Shown: positions 37,336-48,689, counted from the first letter of the stretch. The stretch: DNA of 64,000 nucleotides from Rhodocollybia butyracea (GCA_015501585.1 JADNRY010000159.1:62001-126000), one strand, 5' to 3'. Notes: generated from the sequence alone by a model not told the origin. Numbers and translations: made by a program.

Positions 37336-38217
37336 TATTAGGCCTAAAATCGGCCTAAGGCGTGTAACCGTACATTTTGACATTTTGTACACGTTATACA
37401 ATGCAATAAGAGAGTTATATGGAGCCTGAGCATGATAGCTGTTGCCGAAACAAAGAACTTAACAATAATACTCAGCAAGCCGTGAAGGTATGCCTACAAG
37501 CGTAGCCTAGAGCCAAGCTAGCAAGGATACATGGGCTGCCCGGAGATGTAACGCTAGATCGTCAATCTAGTTATACCCAAGGGTGTATACTCTCTAAACT
37601 ACAGGACATCTTGAAGCAGGATAAGTACTAAGTCAATGCATTACTCAAGGGAAGGATTTATGAGGGAAGGCATCCCTCGCACTAAGACCCCCAATGAGCT
37701 ATGTTAAGATGAGGACTTTACAGTCCATAACATTGGACCAGAATAATCCTGAGGAAACTGTAGAGGTCTACTCACAGCACTGGTCGTAACCGTGAAAGCG
37801 GTAGAAACATGCTTAGCGGTCCCACGGAAAGCTATGCACCGGGATAGCCTTGGCAAATCAAAACGTTTGATCTTAGAAATCATACACAGGAGGTCTTATC
37901 CATTAAAGCTGACTATTGGGAATCACTTGTACATACTCAGTGCAGTTGCTCAAGACTATCATAAGTGGTGTTGTTGGAAAGCTAGACAACAGGCCTTCTC
38001 GAGAGAATGTTAATTACACTCAGGATGGACAGAACTATCTGAGAAATAGAATGAAACTCACCCAAGGGAAACCGGGCGGCAAGTGATCATGAAGTGTAAA
38101 GGTACTCCTGACCCCAGAGAATTGTGAAGTAATCGGAGAAACCTTGCTCAGATCAAAACACTTTAAACTATGTTAATCCTCACGAAATTATATTTTACCT
38201 CTGATATATATCCAAGA
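37336..38217 (+). repeat. Dispersed repeat family R1, copy A
   Basis: Starts TATTAGGCCTAAAATCGGCC. It matches, almost base for base, copy C at 63121-64000 and, inverted, copy B at 44268-45705. It is non-coding, with short internal palindromes at its head. Downstream of the shared part lie TATATAGG (about 38248) and a pyrimidine-rich leader, which is LTR-like, but no TG..CA ends were found. The right boundary cannot be fixed because copy C leaves the window. Confidence 0.8.
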
Positions 38218-39660
38218 ATGGACTATTTCTTTATTGTGTGTACCATATATAGGCTGGAGTTTCCTTTCCAAGCCAGATTCCTCTGTTCCACTCTCTTTCC
38301 GTCTCTCTCCATATCTGTTTCATCTATTTTTTGTATTAAACTCTCTCTACTCAGTATATAAGCCAGACATATTTATACAATAAGACAAGTTACTTGCCAC
38401 CTCCCCTGTACAAGATTGGTTGTGTTCCTTCATGTTGAAGTTTCTTGCCCTCGACTTGACTGCTAAGACCAGTGCTCCGTAGAACATCCCCACAGGATCA
38501 GTAGCATGACGCCTCCTGACTTGGTGATCTTTAGAAAGTAATCTAACTTCACGCGCTTCACAAAGCCCATTTATATCTTGATAGAATTTAAGTGTGTAGA
38601 GTTCTCTCATACTCCAGATCAACTCAAATCTAGTTGCTTTCTTAGAGGGGATGGTTTCTAGTAAGGGACTATTTGGCTCCAGAGTGAGGGTTCCTTAGTT
38701 GACTTCTTCACGAAGTTAGACAAGCCACTAAAATTGTGGTACGAGTTCCTAGTGATTAAGTTCACTCAGAATATTGTAGCTTGGCCCAGAGTTTGGTTGA
38801 GGACTTTACGGCGTCACAGCAGCTAGTGCCAGAGCTTGCCTAGGGTTGTTGACAAGCCTTGAGATTACTATTCTAGCTAGAGCCAGAGTTTGCCTAGGAG
38901 AATCTTAGTTTTGTTGTATTGGTTTTGGTTTTGATTATTTGGTTTGGTTATATTGATTTGGACATCCCGATGTTCCCTCGTACATATGTACACCCAACTA
39001 GGCTTCCCTTGACTCAGTTCTAAGGGTTGTCCAGGCTTAGTTACCCATGTTAACGCAACTGTCTTGAACCTGGAGCAACCATGGAAATTCTGTTGTCACC
39101 TTGTGACAACAACTCTTCCTTCCTCTCTTACACCTTCACTGTCTTCATTGTTGCCCATAACCAGCAACAGAGTACATTGGACTTGTTCCATTGTGCTCTC
39201 TGACGACTAGACCTTGCATTGGTGCTCTGATCATTCTTTGTTATTAGACCTTGCATCAGTGCTGTTGACGTTGGAGAATCTTTGTTGTTGTGCTCAACGC
39301 TGTCAAGGTATGCCTGTTCTTTCTCTCATTGTGAGCTCTGCTTACTGTATCTTAATTTTTTAGACTTGCCTTCAGAAGGTAAGTGTCTGGTTTCCTCAAA
39401 GACGACTTTTTCTTGATATTTTTTTTTTTTTTTTTGTACTCTAGCCTTTGCCTGCCTTCTTTCCTTGGATTCCATATACTTTGTCCGTTGGAATTTGTAG
39501 TGTTCTTTGGATTCTGTGCCGTTCTTTGGATTTTGTATCACATATCCCAATGTCCTTACTCTGCATTGCATCCACCAGTCTTGTACTCCTTGGTCTCAGC
39601 TCTGTGATACCTAGTACACAGTTTTTATTTGAATAGTTTTTTACCACACTAATACAGTAT
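38218..39660. other. Repeat-derived spacer
   Basis: Contains GAGCCAGAGTTTGCCTAGG-like words repeated near 38829 and 38881, a T-tract at about 39420-39436 and no coding sequence I can support. It may include the internal start of the element whose LTR-like part is R1 copy A, and the 5' end of the hAT element. Confidence 0.4.
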
Positions 39661-40775
39661 AGATAATGCCCAGTTCAAGCACCTCAAGAAACCAAAACCA
39701 ATGGGAAATGTAAGGCTGCAGCTCCGCCTGAAGGATCTGACATTGAGGAGCTGAGTGCTGATGAGTCATGTTCCAAGGAGGAGGAGGAGCCAGAGGAGCA
39801 ACCAAAGAAGAAGTCTACAAAGGTCAAGACATCAAAGGACCACCAGAACTCCTCCAAGTCCAAGGCCAAAGGGAAGAAGGTGAAGGTGACCTTGGCCGGA
39901 GCTGCTCCTGTTTGGGTAGAGGTGCAAGACAAACCACCAGCACCAGAAACAGTCCAAGGCAAACCTGAATGTGGAACACTGGAATGGCACATCTGCACAT
40001 CTGGAATCTCTGTGAGTATTTTTAGGTTTCAAGTTTTACATATGCTCATTGTAATTCAGCAAAAGCTTGGATTGGGTGGAAAGCGGAGTGGTACTTGCAC
40101 TTAAACAAAGTCACTGTTAAGTGGGATGCCAGCAAGAAACATTATTCACATATGTTCTGTTGCAAATGGTGTGTATTTTTATTCTCAAAGTATGGAGTTG
40201 GGTTTAACAAGAGAAATTGTAGACATGGAACCCTACATGCTTGTAAGATTGGAAGTTCTGTTGGAAGTAACCTCTTTAATCATGTTCAATTGCGTGAGGC
40301 AAAGCATCAGGCCACCAATGGTATGAAACAAGTAAAAAGCAAACTGAACCTTTTGCGCATGTTCCGCAAGGGCATTTTTTGTTACAAGCTTGTCAACTGG
40401 GTAACCCATTGTAATCATCCTGATGCCATAGTGGAGGATGAAGAGCTGGCTGATATCTTTACCTACCTCCACCCTGATGCTGTTCCACCATCTCGCCGCA
40501 CACTCCGTTGTGGCATCAGGGTTGCTTTCAAGCTCACATGTGTTGCCTTGAAGAAGCTCTTACATGAGTACAAAGGCCGGTTCAACCTGATCTATGACTG
40601 TGTTATGACCCGATTCTACACTATAGGCATATACACACTCTTTTTTCATTTATTAACAACCACTACTATCATTAATATTTTACCACTTAACACTATCACA
40701 TACATTCATTACTTATCTTCTCAACACAACTTCGGATAATGCTGCACATTACCATGGAAGCTGCAAAGACCCTTC

Positions 40776-40962
40776 CACACAGTATTGACTCATTATTAGT
40801 CAACTCCGGTTCCACTAAATGACTCAATATCAGTCATCCATGACTCTACTGAATGACTCAACATCAGTCATCCGCAGTTCCGCTTAAATGACTCAGTAAC
40901 AGTCATGCTGACTGATCCGCAGCATTTCCGCAGTTATGACTCAAATCTAGTCATTCTGCAGC
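40776..40962 (+). repeat. Array of five ATGACT/AGTCAT hairpins in the LTR
   Basis: Five units share the stem (A)TGACT..AGTCA(T) but have different 7-nt loops: CATTATT, CAATATC, CAACATC, CAGTAAC and CAAATCT. They are separated by CCGCAGTTCCGC-like spacers. Confidence 0.85.
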
Positions 40963-41092
40963 ATTTCCTAACTAGTACATATTAAACAGTATATAAGGAA
41001 GCCAGATTTACCAATGTACAGTAGACGTATTATTTTTCTTAAATCCAAACCCCCACTTGTTTGCTGTTATCACTTGTGTGAATCACCAGACC

Positions 41093-41456
41093 AACTCATT
41101 GTATCTTGTTGAGCTATCTCCAAGCTACAATACACATTTATACATCTTGTTGAGCTAACTCCAAGTTGTATCCACTAATATTCACCTGTTGAGCTATCTC
41201 CTAGTGAATACTTCTTTAATTGCCACTTGTTGAGCTATCTCCGAGTTGCAACTTCCTATTACTTGTTGAGCTATCTCCGAGTATTAGACATCACACTCAC
41301 TATTACTTGTTGAGCTATCTCCGAGTATTAGACACCATACTCACTACTACTTGTCGAGCCATCTCCGAGTATTAGTTCTGATTCATATTACTGCTTGTCG
41401 AGCCATCTCCGAGGGTAATCTTATTATTATTTGTCGAGCTATCTCCAAATAATAAC
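41093..41456 (+). repeat. Array of nine hairpins with constant loop and co-varying stems
   Basis: Nine copies of a loop reading TTGAGCTATCTC (variants TCGAGCYATCTC) are each flanked by arms that pair with each other but differ between copies. Examples: ATTGTA/TACAAT, ATACA/TGTAT, ATTCAC/GTGAAT, ATTAC/GTAAT and ATTATTTG/CAAATAAT. The loop-closing pair is usually CTTG/CAAG or CTTG/CGAG (wobble). It lies downstream of the LTR's TATA-like box, so it would be in the RNA leader. Confidence 0.88.
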
Positions 41457-44400
41457 TTCTGTGAGTTTCGTATTACAAACTAGTTACTAACTTTACTTGA
41501 GCCTAGTTGTTTGAGTATATATTTTTTGCCTAGCGGTTTCAACAAACGGAAAGGCTTGCTCTATAATCTCATTAATTTCTCTTATCATTTTTACTGCCGA
41601 GTTACGTACTGTGAAGGTTTGGACGAGACTATTGATCGAGTCATAACATAATAATACGTCTCCACCCGCCCCCATTAAATGTCTACACAAACAACTCGAA
41701 CGCGCACCCAAACTGGGTCTCATCACCATCCTGAAACATTTGTTCAAGGATCTAGTAATCAAACTATTCCAACCGGTTTTAATGCTCCAGGATATACACT
41801 GGGACAAGACAATCCCAACGTTGGAGACATAAGCCAGTGGACACCCACTGAAATATCAGAAGGTGAAGTTGTAGTGATGAGGAGAATTCACATTGGATCA
41901 GATGGATCAGAAGGTTTGGACGAGACTATTGATCGAGTCATAACAGACTGTTGGACCGCAGGCAATGGTCATGAATTTCTTGGTATAATGCTATCCTTCA
42001 TCCATAACGGCAAAGTTTATATAGTTACATTGGATATGCTTGAGTATGTGGGCTTTCACATTGGATTCACATTTACTTACTTTGTGTCAGAATGACTGTG
42101 TCTCATACTGGGCAGAACTTGGCCAACCAAACAATCATATTACTTGAAGAGTTTGAAATAGCTGATCATACGCTTGGACACACAGCTGACAACGCAACCA
42201 ACAATGACTCTAAACTTGATGCCCTTGAACTGTTCCATAAGGCTTACAAGACCTCCATAGCTGGCCACAATACTCAAATTTGATGCTGGGGACATATACT
42301 CAATCTAATATATCACATATGTTTGACATTATTTCATGTTGTAATTACAGTTCTAATCACTCATCAATCAGGCCATATGTTCTCAGTTTGAGCCACAGAA
42401 GAAGGTGAACACTAACGATAATGATGACAATTGGTTGGATGTGCCCTGGATGACTGGGACCCTGGGGATTTTGATGCAGTAGTTGAGGAAGAAGAAGATG
42501 TGAATGCTGTGGAGGAGATCATTGGAAGCCAGAGAGAAGAGCTTGAGATGTTATGGGCGGAGTCTTCTCGCACACTGATGGAGAGCCCATCAACTGATCT
42601 TGAAGAAGCATGCGGTCGTGCTGCTGTCCAAAAGATTCTCTGTATTGGACATTACTGTGCCCGAAAAGGTCCTATGCAGAAAGCGCTTGTGCACTACTGT
42701 ACCTTGTGCCAAATTCCAAGGCGTAAGATGGTTAAATGAATTTGTACATGTTGGAACACCATGTTTGGTGTTATTACTCATGCTCTTGCACTTCAACCTG
42801 CAATCAATTCCTTGTGTTTGTCTGAGGCCTGGCAGGAGAAGCTTAGTAGATTTAATCCTACAGAGGAACAGTGGGGATTGTTGCAGTGTATGGAACCTAT
42901 TTCAAAGTTTGTGGCAGTCTTCTAAGTGAATTCCTTTTTCTAACGCATGTTTTAGATTCTGAATGAAGCCACAAATTGGATATCAACTTCAAAATATCCT
43001 ACACTTCACCAGGTTATCCTTACTATGGACATTTTAAATGATAAGTTGGAGAAAGAATTCAACAACACTGCTTGCTCAGCTGTCATTTGTCGAGCAATCC
43101 AGAGAGGCATCATAGTCCTTGATAAATACTACTCCTTAACTGATGAGTCTATCATGTGGAAGACAGCAATGTGTAAGTTGTACAATCTTCTCCATATGGA
43201 TTTTAATTCATTGATGTTTTAGTGCTTCATCCAAGGTACCGTGAGAAATGGTTTCACAATGCAAAGTGGGAGGGTTCTTGGGTTGATACTGCTGTGAGAG
43301 AAGCACACCGTATCTAGACTCAGGCCTACAAGACTACAATTACTACTCCATTGAATGGTACTGCTCTTCAACGGACCACCAGTGCTTTCTCAGTTCTTGA
43401 TGCACCTTGTATCGAGAGTTCTAGTGATCCCTTCGATGAGTTTATCAAAGGAAAACAGTCAAACAAGGAGCCTGTTGAATACTGGTCTTCCATTTGGCCC
43501 CAGAACTCAAAGACAATCACACCTTGCCAAGCCCTTGCTTGTATGGCTCTTGACTTCTTAGCTGCCCCTGCTGCAAGTACCAATGTTGAACATTTATTTT
43601 TGATGTCAGGTCTTATTGTTAGCAAGAAGCGCCATAATCTTACACCTGATCATATTTGTCAGAGTATGGTTCTTGGTAACTGGCTAATGGTACCTGGACT
43701 TGTACCAGTTAGTGATATTCAGTGTAAACATGATAAAGGTTATGGTAAGCAGAAGCTGGTGCCTAGTGACAATGAATCTTTATGGTCAGATTCGCAGACT
43801 GCCTCCGCTGATGACTCGGATGAATCTGTTGAAATATGCAACAAACCTTCTCTCACTTCCCACTATGATACTGATACTGAGCATGTTTCTGATTAGTCTA
43901 TACCCAATCTATCTATCAGTCTCTTTATTTAGCTTTTGTTTATAATTCATCTTCATATATTCATCTATATTTGAATATATACACATTCTTCATTCTAGAC
44001 ATTTGAATGTCAGGCATTTGCCATTCGTGACATTCAAGTGCCTACTGCCGCAAATGCATTTGTTGATCAGGGGGTCATTTGAGTGCAAATGCATTCGAAT
44101 ATAGCTTGCAATTTAAGTACATATGTTTATGGCTTATTCTGGGCTTGGGAGCCAAGTGCTGATACTCTGGGATCCAGAAACAGTGAAACAAGGAAAGTGT
44201 CTATCTGTACAGGTATGTATTGACAAAGATCTATAAGAGTAGACCCACTAGGCTACACTTTTGATTTCATGAGGATTAACATAGTTTTAGAGTGTTTTGA
44301 TCCAAGTGAGGTTGCTCTGATTACTCCACAATTCTCTGGGGTCAGGAGTACCTCAATGCTTCATGACCACTTGCTGCCCGGTTTCCCTTGGGTGAGTATC

Positions 44401-44763
44401 ATTCTCTTCCTCAGATAGTCTTGTCCATCCTGAGTGTAATTAACATTCTCTCGAGAAGTCCTGGTGTCTAGCATCCTAACAATACCACTTATGATAGTCT
44501 CGAGCAACTGCACTGAGTGCCTACAAGCAATTCCCAATAGTCGGCTTTAATGGACAGGGCTTCCTGTGTATGATTTCTAAGATCAAATATTTTGATTAGC
44601 CAAGGCTATCCCAGCGCATAGCTTTCCTGGAATCACTAAGCATGTTTCCACCGCTTTCACGGATACAGATGGTGCTGCAAGTAGACCTCTATGGTTTTCC
44701 TCAGGATTATTCTGGTCCAATGTTACAGACTGTAAAGTCCTCATCTTAACATAGCTTGTTGGG

Positions 44764-44892
44764 CATCAGCAAAACATGTATGCATGGGAAGCCACTTTCC
44801 GGCACTTTCCAGCACTGTCCAGCACTGGGAGCTGCTGGAATCGGCTGTATGGTGCCCGACAATGGCTCCAGTTCACCCATGTTTTGCTGATG
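44764..44892. mobile_element. Foldback MITE 1, 129 bp (CATCAGCAAAA family)
   Basis: Ends CATCAGCAAAACATG and its inverted copy. It interrupts R1 between GTTGG and GGGTCTT, with GG duplicated. The body contains repeated CACTTTCCAGCACTG-like words. Confidence 0.82.
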
Positions 44893-45177
44893 GGGGTCTT
44901 AGTGCGAGGGATGCCTTCCCTCATAAATCCTTCCCTTGAGTAATGCATTAGCTTAGTACCTATCCCGCTTCAAGATGTCCTGTAGTTTAGAGAGTATACA
45001 CTCTTGGGTATAACTAGATTGACAATCTAGCATTACATCTCTGGGCAGCCCAGGTATCCTCGCTAGCTTGGCTCTAGGCTATGCTTGTGGGCATACCTTC
45101 ATGGCTTGCTGAGTATTATTGTCAAGTTCTTTACCTTGGCAACAGCTATCACACTTGGCCTCTGTATAACTCTCTTA

Positions 45178-45630
45178 GGCCCTGTTCGGGAACCCGATTT
45201 GCAAATGAGTTTCAAAAGGGTCGGGTTGAAAAGTGTCAAAATCTGTCACAGCTAAGATATTTTGATGGCCATCATATTCCCAGGTTGCTTTGGCGCTCAA
45301 GGGCTTCTTTAGCGCCAGTAGACTAGAGACTACATTTCTAAGTGCGTTATCTTACATTTTGAGTGAAAGTTGTACTGATTAGGTGTAGCTAGATATCAGA
45401 ATGTATTTTATAATGTGTGCCTAGCAATAAACCTTCAACAAAGTCATAGGATGCAATATTTTGAACATTATCGGCAAATGCCATAGGAAAATCGTCATGA
45501 GAAAATTTCTGCTTGTTTCAGGCTGTCACCATATGGGTCATCTGGTGTGACAAAATTAAACTAGCCCTGCAACTCATCTCACGCCAAATTAACTTCAACT
45601 CATTTGCAACTTGGGTTCCCGAACAGGGCC
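45178..45630. mobile_element. Harbinger/Tourist-type MITE, 453 bp
   Basis: Perfect inverted ends GGCCCTGTTCGGGAACCC, with further inner matches, and a 3-bp TTA duplication (45175-45177 and 45631-45633). TIR and TSD fit the PIF-Harbinger superfamily. The empty site is visible in R1 copies A and C (CTCTTATTGC when inverted). Non-coding. Confidence 0.92.
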
Positions 45631-45705
45631 TTATTGCATTGTATACCATGTACAAAATGTCAAAATGTACGGTTACATGCCTTAGGCCGATTTTAGGCCT
45701 AATAG

Positions 45706-47908
45706 CGGGAGCAGGTGGAATAAGTGGAGTAGGTAGGTCGATGGCCGGGCTCATTTTGATGATGGGAGACAATGACAGCTCAGCGGCAGGAGCAGTGAAC
45801 ATAAGTGGAATAGGTGGATCAATGTCTGGACCCGTCTCGGAGATGGGAGTATGCATAATTAGAGGAACAAGAGGAATAAGCTAAAGAGAGTCTGTGTTAA
45901 TCTGTGACTCAGCATCAGGAGAAGCAGACAATGAGAGTTCAGCAGTGAGAGCAGTTGGAATAGACAGATTGGGAGGTTCAATCTCTGGTCCCATTTCAGA
46001 GATATGAATCTGTGTAAGATAATGAGGGACTGATGGCTGGACTGGATCATTGGAGTCACTCTCCGACTCTAAAGGCGGATTGATGACCCACCATGACGCA
46101 ATCGTGATTGGTCCCAAAGACTTGTCAATCATCTCCATAGCCTTTTGATTGCGCAGCTTGTTGCACAGCTGATAAAGACCAGATACAGAGGCAAATTCAC
46201 CTATTTTGCTATGCCATACATCAGTTGGTAAGCTCTGAAGGTATTCAAGGGCCTCTGGAATCAGTTTCCAGTAAGAAAGGAGTGTTGGTGTGACAGAACG
46301 TTTAGGTTGTGGTAGATTTGATTCAACAACTGCAACTTTGATCTCACCTTTGTTATTACCTTCAGGGTTCACCCAGTCGGTGTTGTCAGTCCCAGACTGG
46401 TCCTGAATATTGCAAGTTTTCGGCTTGGGCTTGGGCTTAGGCCTATCCGGGGTGGCAGTTGCATCAAGTGCTGTGGATTTTGTGGGTACAGAACCCTTGG
46501 TGGGTCTGGGTTTTTGGGTCTTCTTCGGCTTCTTTGGTGGTGGGAGAGGTTGGTCATGGGGTAATTGAATCATTTCAGCATCAGGAAAAGGCATATAAAC
46601 TCAAGGCAACTTGAGCAAAGGTTGAACCATTTTGTTTGGCTCAAGTCAATGTAAGCTGACTTGAGCTGACTTGAGTTGACTTGGAGCCAACTTGGGACAA
46701 CCTCACAAACTTCACCAATCCCAAGTTTATGAAGTTGCTCCCAAGTTGGCCTAAGTTGGCCCAAGTAAGCTTAAGTTGACTTGAGCCAAACAAAATGGTT
46801 CAACCTTTGCTCAAGTTGCCTTGAGTTCATATGCCTTTTCCTGATGAGGATTATTAAGAGGGTGAACAATGGGTGGGTGAGTCAAAGAGTCAGAAGGTTG
46901 GCCAGTTGCTGGTCCCATTTGAGCTACTTGAGGGTTGTCTAGGCAAAAAGAGCATGATGTGGATATGTAATTATATACGAAATATCAGTGTACCTCTGCC
47001 CGCATCAACAAAGAGAAGAAAATTATTGACAACGTCTTTAACAAATGATTGTTCATTCCAATTTTCAAACTTTTTTCCTTCAACAGTGCCAGAGCTAACA
47101 CTACAAAGAAAATGAGCATACATTTTCAAAGGTCAGACTGGACAGACTAACATCATAAGATCAAAATCTCCGGCATCACCTGGACCACCAGCTAACAGTG
47201 CAACGGAAGGTCCTGTGTGTGCACAAATTGCATCCAGCATGGGCTGCAGAAACATGACCAAGTTCTCTCCACATCTGAAGAAGAAATGAGATGAGCATTA
47301 GGAAGAGGGGTTGATTGAATGAGATCTCGTACAGCTTTTTGGTTGCCGCATCAAGCTGTCCTACTGTCCTGAGTGAAAATCCCCTTTGTGATATGAGTTT
47401 CTTGAAGGTAGCATGTCACATTGAAAAATCTTCTGAGTTCTGATTGGAACTGGCAGCTTTAACCTTATCATCCTTGGCATCAAACAGTTTCTTTGTGACT
47501 GTGCACATGAGGTTCATTCGTTCCTTGTAGTCAGGTTGGCTGTGCTCAGTTTCATTGTTGAATGCCTCCCGGAACTGCTCCTTGTGATCTTCTACCTGGA
47601 GAAGCCAGCTGGGGTGGTGAAGCGGACAGGATACTGGGAGCAGACAGTGTTTCAGTAGTGCGAGGAGAATTTTGCTGGACAATAGGAGAAAAGCTGGACA
47701 TATGTACAGGCAGAGTGATGCATATGGAGGGGGGTAATTCTGAAGAGGGCAATGGAGAAATAGGAGTAGGTGGGTTACCTGTAGAAGTGCATGGGTATGC
47801 AATGCAGGATAAGGCAGTAGTGTCCCCAGAGGCAATAGCACTACTAGCACCCATTTTTGGTAGGGGAATGTATGAGCGCAATGAAAAGAAGTAGCAATTT
47901 GTCAGCAT
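45706..47908 (-). pseudogene. Broken hypothetical gene, truncated by R1 and split by a foldback MITE
   Basis: Family not recognised. In minus-strand order: a Pro/Ser-rich stretch (about 47890-47560: PPTPISPLPSSELPP, APSILSASPPQL), then VEDHKEQFREAFNNETEH and KKLFDAKDDKVKAASSNQ, then a region near 47270-47000 with LVMFLQPMLDAICAHTG, LLAGGPGDAGDFDLM and VKDVVNNFLLFVDAG. Downstream of the foldback element at 46579-46846 is a Lys/Pro-rich linker (PKKPKKTQKPRPTKG) and a helical part (LIPEALEYLQSLPTDVWHS). The C-terminal region repeats itself (IHISEMGPEIEPPNLSIPTA at about 46000; HTPISETGPDIDPPIPL at about 45850; similar near 45750). R1 copy B abuts the last repeat. Such genes are often found among transposons in mushrooms; role unknown. 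Confidence 0.5.
46579..46846. mobile_element. Foldback MITE 2, 268 bp (CATCAGGAAAA family)
   Basis: Inverted arms of about 70 bp, with one mismatch near the tips, beginning CATCAGGAAAAGGCATAT. It is flanked by AG on both sides (46577-46578, 46847-46848). The loop part is built of TTGACTTGAG and CAAGTTGGCC words. Confidence 0.9.
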
Positions 47909-48039
47909 ATTATCTGGTGAAATATATAAAATAAGCCTTTATGGGTGTGCACCATCCGGTCACTTCCACCATACCGCCACATTGGGAAACTGTAGACACT
48001 GATTTGACTAATATTTGCATCCAGGATGTCTCCCCTGTT

Positions 48040-48143
48040 TTAATGCATTAAACACAGACTACCTGACTAGTTATATAAATACCCGGTTTTGATGCATTAA
48101 GTGTGTGTAGGCGGCTGTAGTACCCACACAGTATCATAGTATA
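48040..48143 (+). repeat. Satellite-like fragment left of the CACTA-like element
   Basis: Contains TTTTAATGCATTAA-, TTTTGATGCATTAAG- and GTAGGCGGCTGTAG-type words, as in the array at 60.2-61.6 kb. Bases 47909-48039 show nothing recognisable. Confidence 0.5.
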
Positions 48144-48500
48144 CACTACGGGAAGGGAAGTCAGTAATCCTTACTGACTAAGACAGTAATTCTGTAAAAA
48201 TACAGTAATCTTTACTGTCTTTTGTAGGACAGTTGTATGTACTGTCTATGAAGACAGTTATACCTACTGTCCTTTTGTGGGGCAGTAATATGTACTGTCC
48301 ATATTTTTATGGCCAGGCATAATAACTGTCTCATATTTTAAGGTCAGTTATATGGACTGACCGTAGAATATGGTCAGTTATTGTAACTGTCAGTATCCTA
48401 ATATCAGTTTTACTGAGCATACTTAGACCTCTACTAGCATGCAACAAGCACCTAAAAATGCCAACTAAAATATAGGACAGAGTGTGAGTGGAATAATATC

Positions 48501-48689
48501 CATCTGCAAAACCTGGGATGAGCTTTGGCTGCTCTGGAGCACTCTGGAGTGCTCCAAAGCTGTCAAAGCTGTCAAAGCAACCCAGAGCACTTCAGAGTGC
48601 TCTACAGCAAGTACCCTTGCTCTGAGATGCTTTGGACTGAATAGCGACTGAATACAACTGCTTTGATCAAAACCCAGGTTTTGCAGATG
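48501..48689. mobile_element. Foldback MITE 3, 189 bp (CATCTGCAAAA family)
   Basis: Inverted ends CATCTGCAAAACCTGGG. The body contains nested small palindromes (GGAGCACTCTGGAGTGCTCC) and an AAAGCTGTC direct repeat. No target duplication is obvious (TC left, AG right). Confidence 0.75.

Larger units (their letters stand above)
40601..41945 (+). mobile_element. Internally deleted LTR retrotransposon inside the hAT gene
   Basis: It begins TGTTATGACCCG and ends GTCATAACA, with a 5-bp duplication GACTG on both sides (40596-40600 and 41946-41950). Removing it restores the hAT frame (TAT GAC TGT TGG). A full-length 5' LTR spans 40601-41648; the last 36 nt of that LTR (41613-41648) recur as 41910-41945. 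Between them lies a gag-like start (ATG at 41679, MSTQTTRTRTQTGSHHH, about 77 codons). The rest of the interior and most of the 3' LTR are deleted. A TATA-like TATATAAG lies near 40990. The LTR carries two arrays of hairpins (separate entries). Confidence 0.9.
39666..43896 (+). pseudogene. hAT-family transposase, inactivated
   Basis: Remains of a hAT transposase. The acidic/Lys-rich head is GSDIEELSADESCSKEEEE. A possible BED-like part (HMFCCKW) is followed by NCxHP-type sequence (VTHCNHPDAIVEDEELADIF; LHPDAVPPSRRTLRCGIR) and EYKGRFNLIYDC. It resumes after an inserted retrotransposon at 41946 with CWTAGNGHEFLGIMLSFIHN, TLDMLEYV, SHTGQNLA, GHTADNATNNDSKLD and CWGHILNL. The C-terminal dimerisation region is LDFLAAPAASTNVEHLFL with SGLIVSKKRHNLTPDH, ending at 43896. 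It is dead: an LTR element splits it (40601-41945), TGA at 42281-42283 sits where CGA (Arg) is expected before CWGHILNL, and TAG lies at 43315-43317. Family call is firm; the element's ends were not found. Confidence 0.8.
44268..45705 (-). repeat. Dispersed repeat family R1, copy B (inverted, with two nested MITEs)
   Basis: Reverse complement of copies A and C from the TATTAGGCC head (45705) to CTCATGAAATC (44268). The match is interrupted by a foldback MITE (44764-44892) and a Harbinger-type MITE (45178-45630), each of which can be removed to restore the R1 sequence. It is more diverged in CG sites than copy C (CA/TG instead of CG). Confidence 0.85.

Noticed and set aside
41093..41456. CRISPR-like array of regular repeats and spacers
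   Set aside because: The context is eukaryotic, the arms next to each loop pair with one another, and the array lies inside an LTR; no cas genes are present.
37336..45705. R1 copies A and B as the two LTRs of one retrotransposon
   Set aside because: They are in opposite orientation and enclose unrelated elements.
48160..48420. Simple satellite DNA
   Set aside because: The same motifs recur mirror-wise at 53790-54085 next to matching inverted CACTA-like tips, so subterminal repeats of one element fit better.
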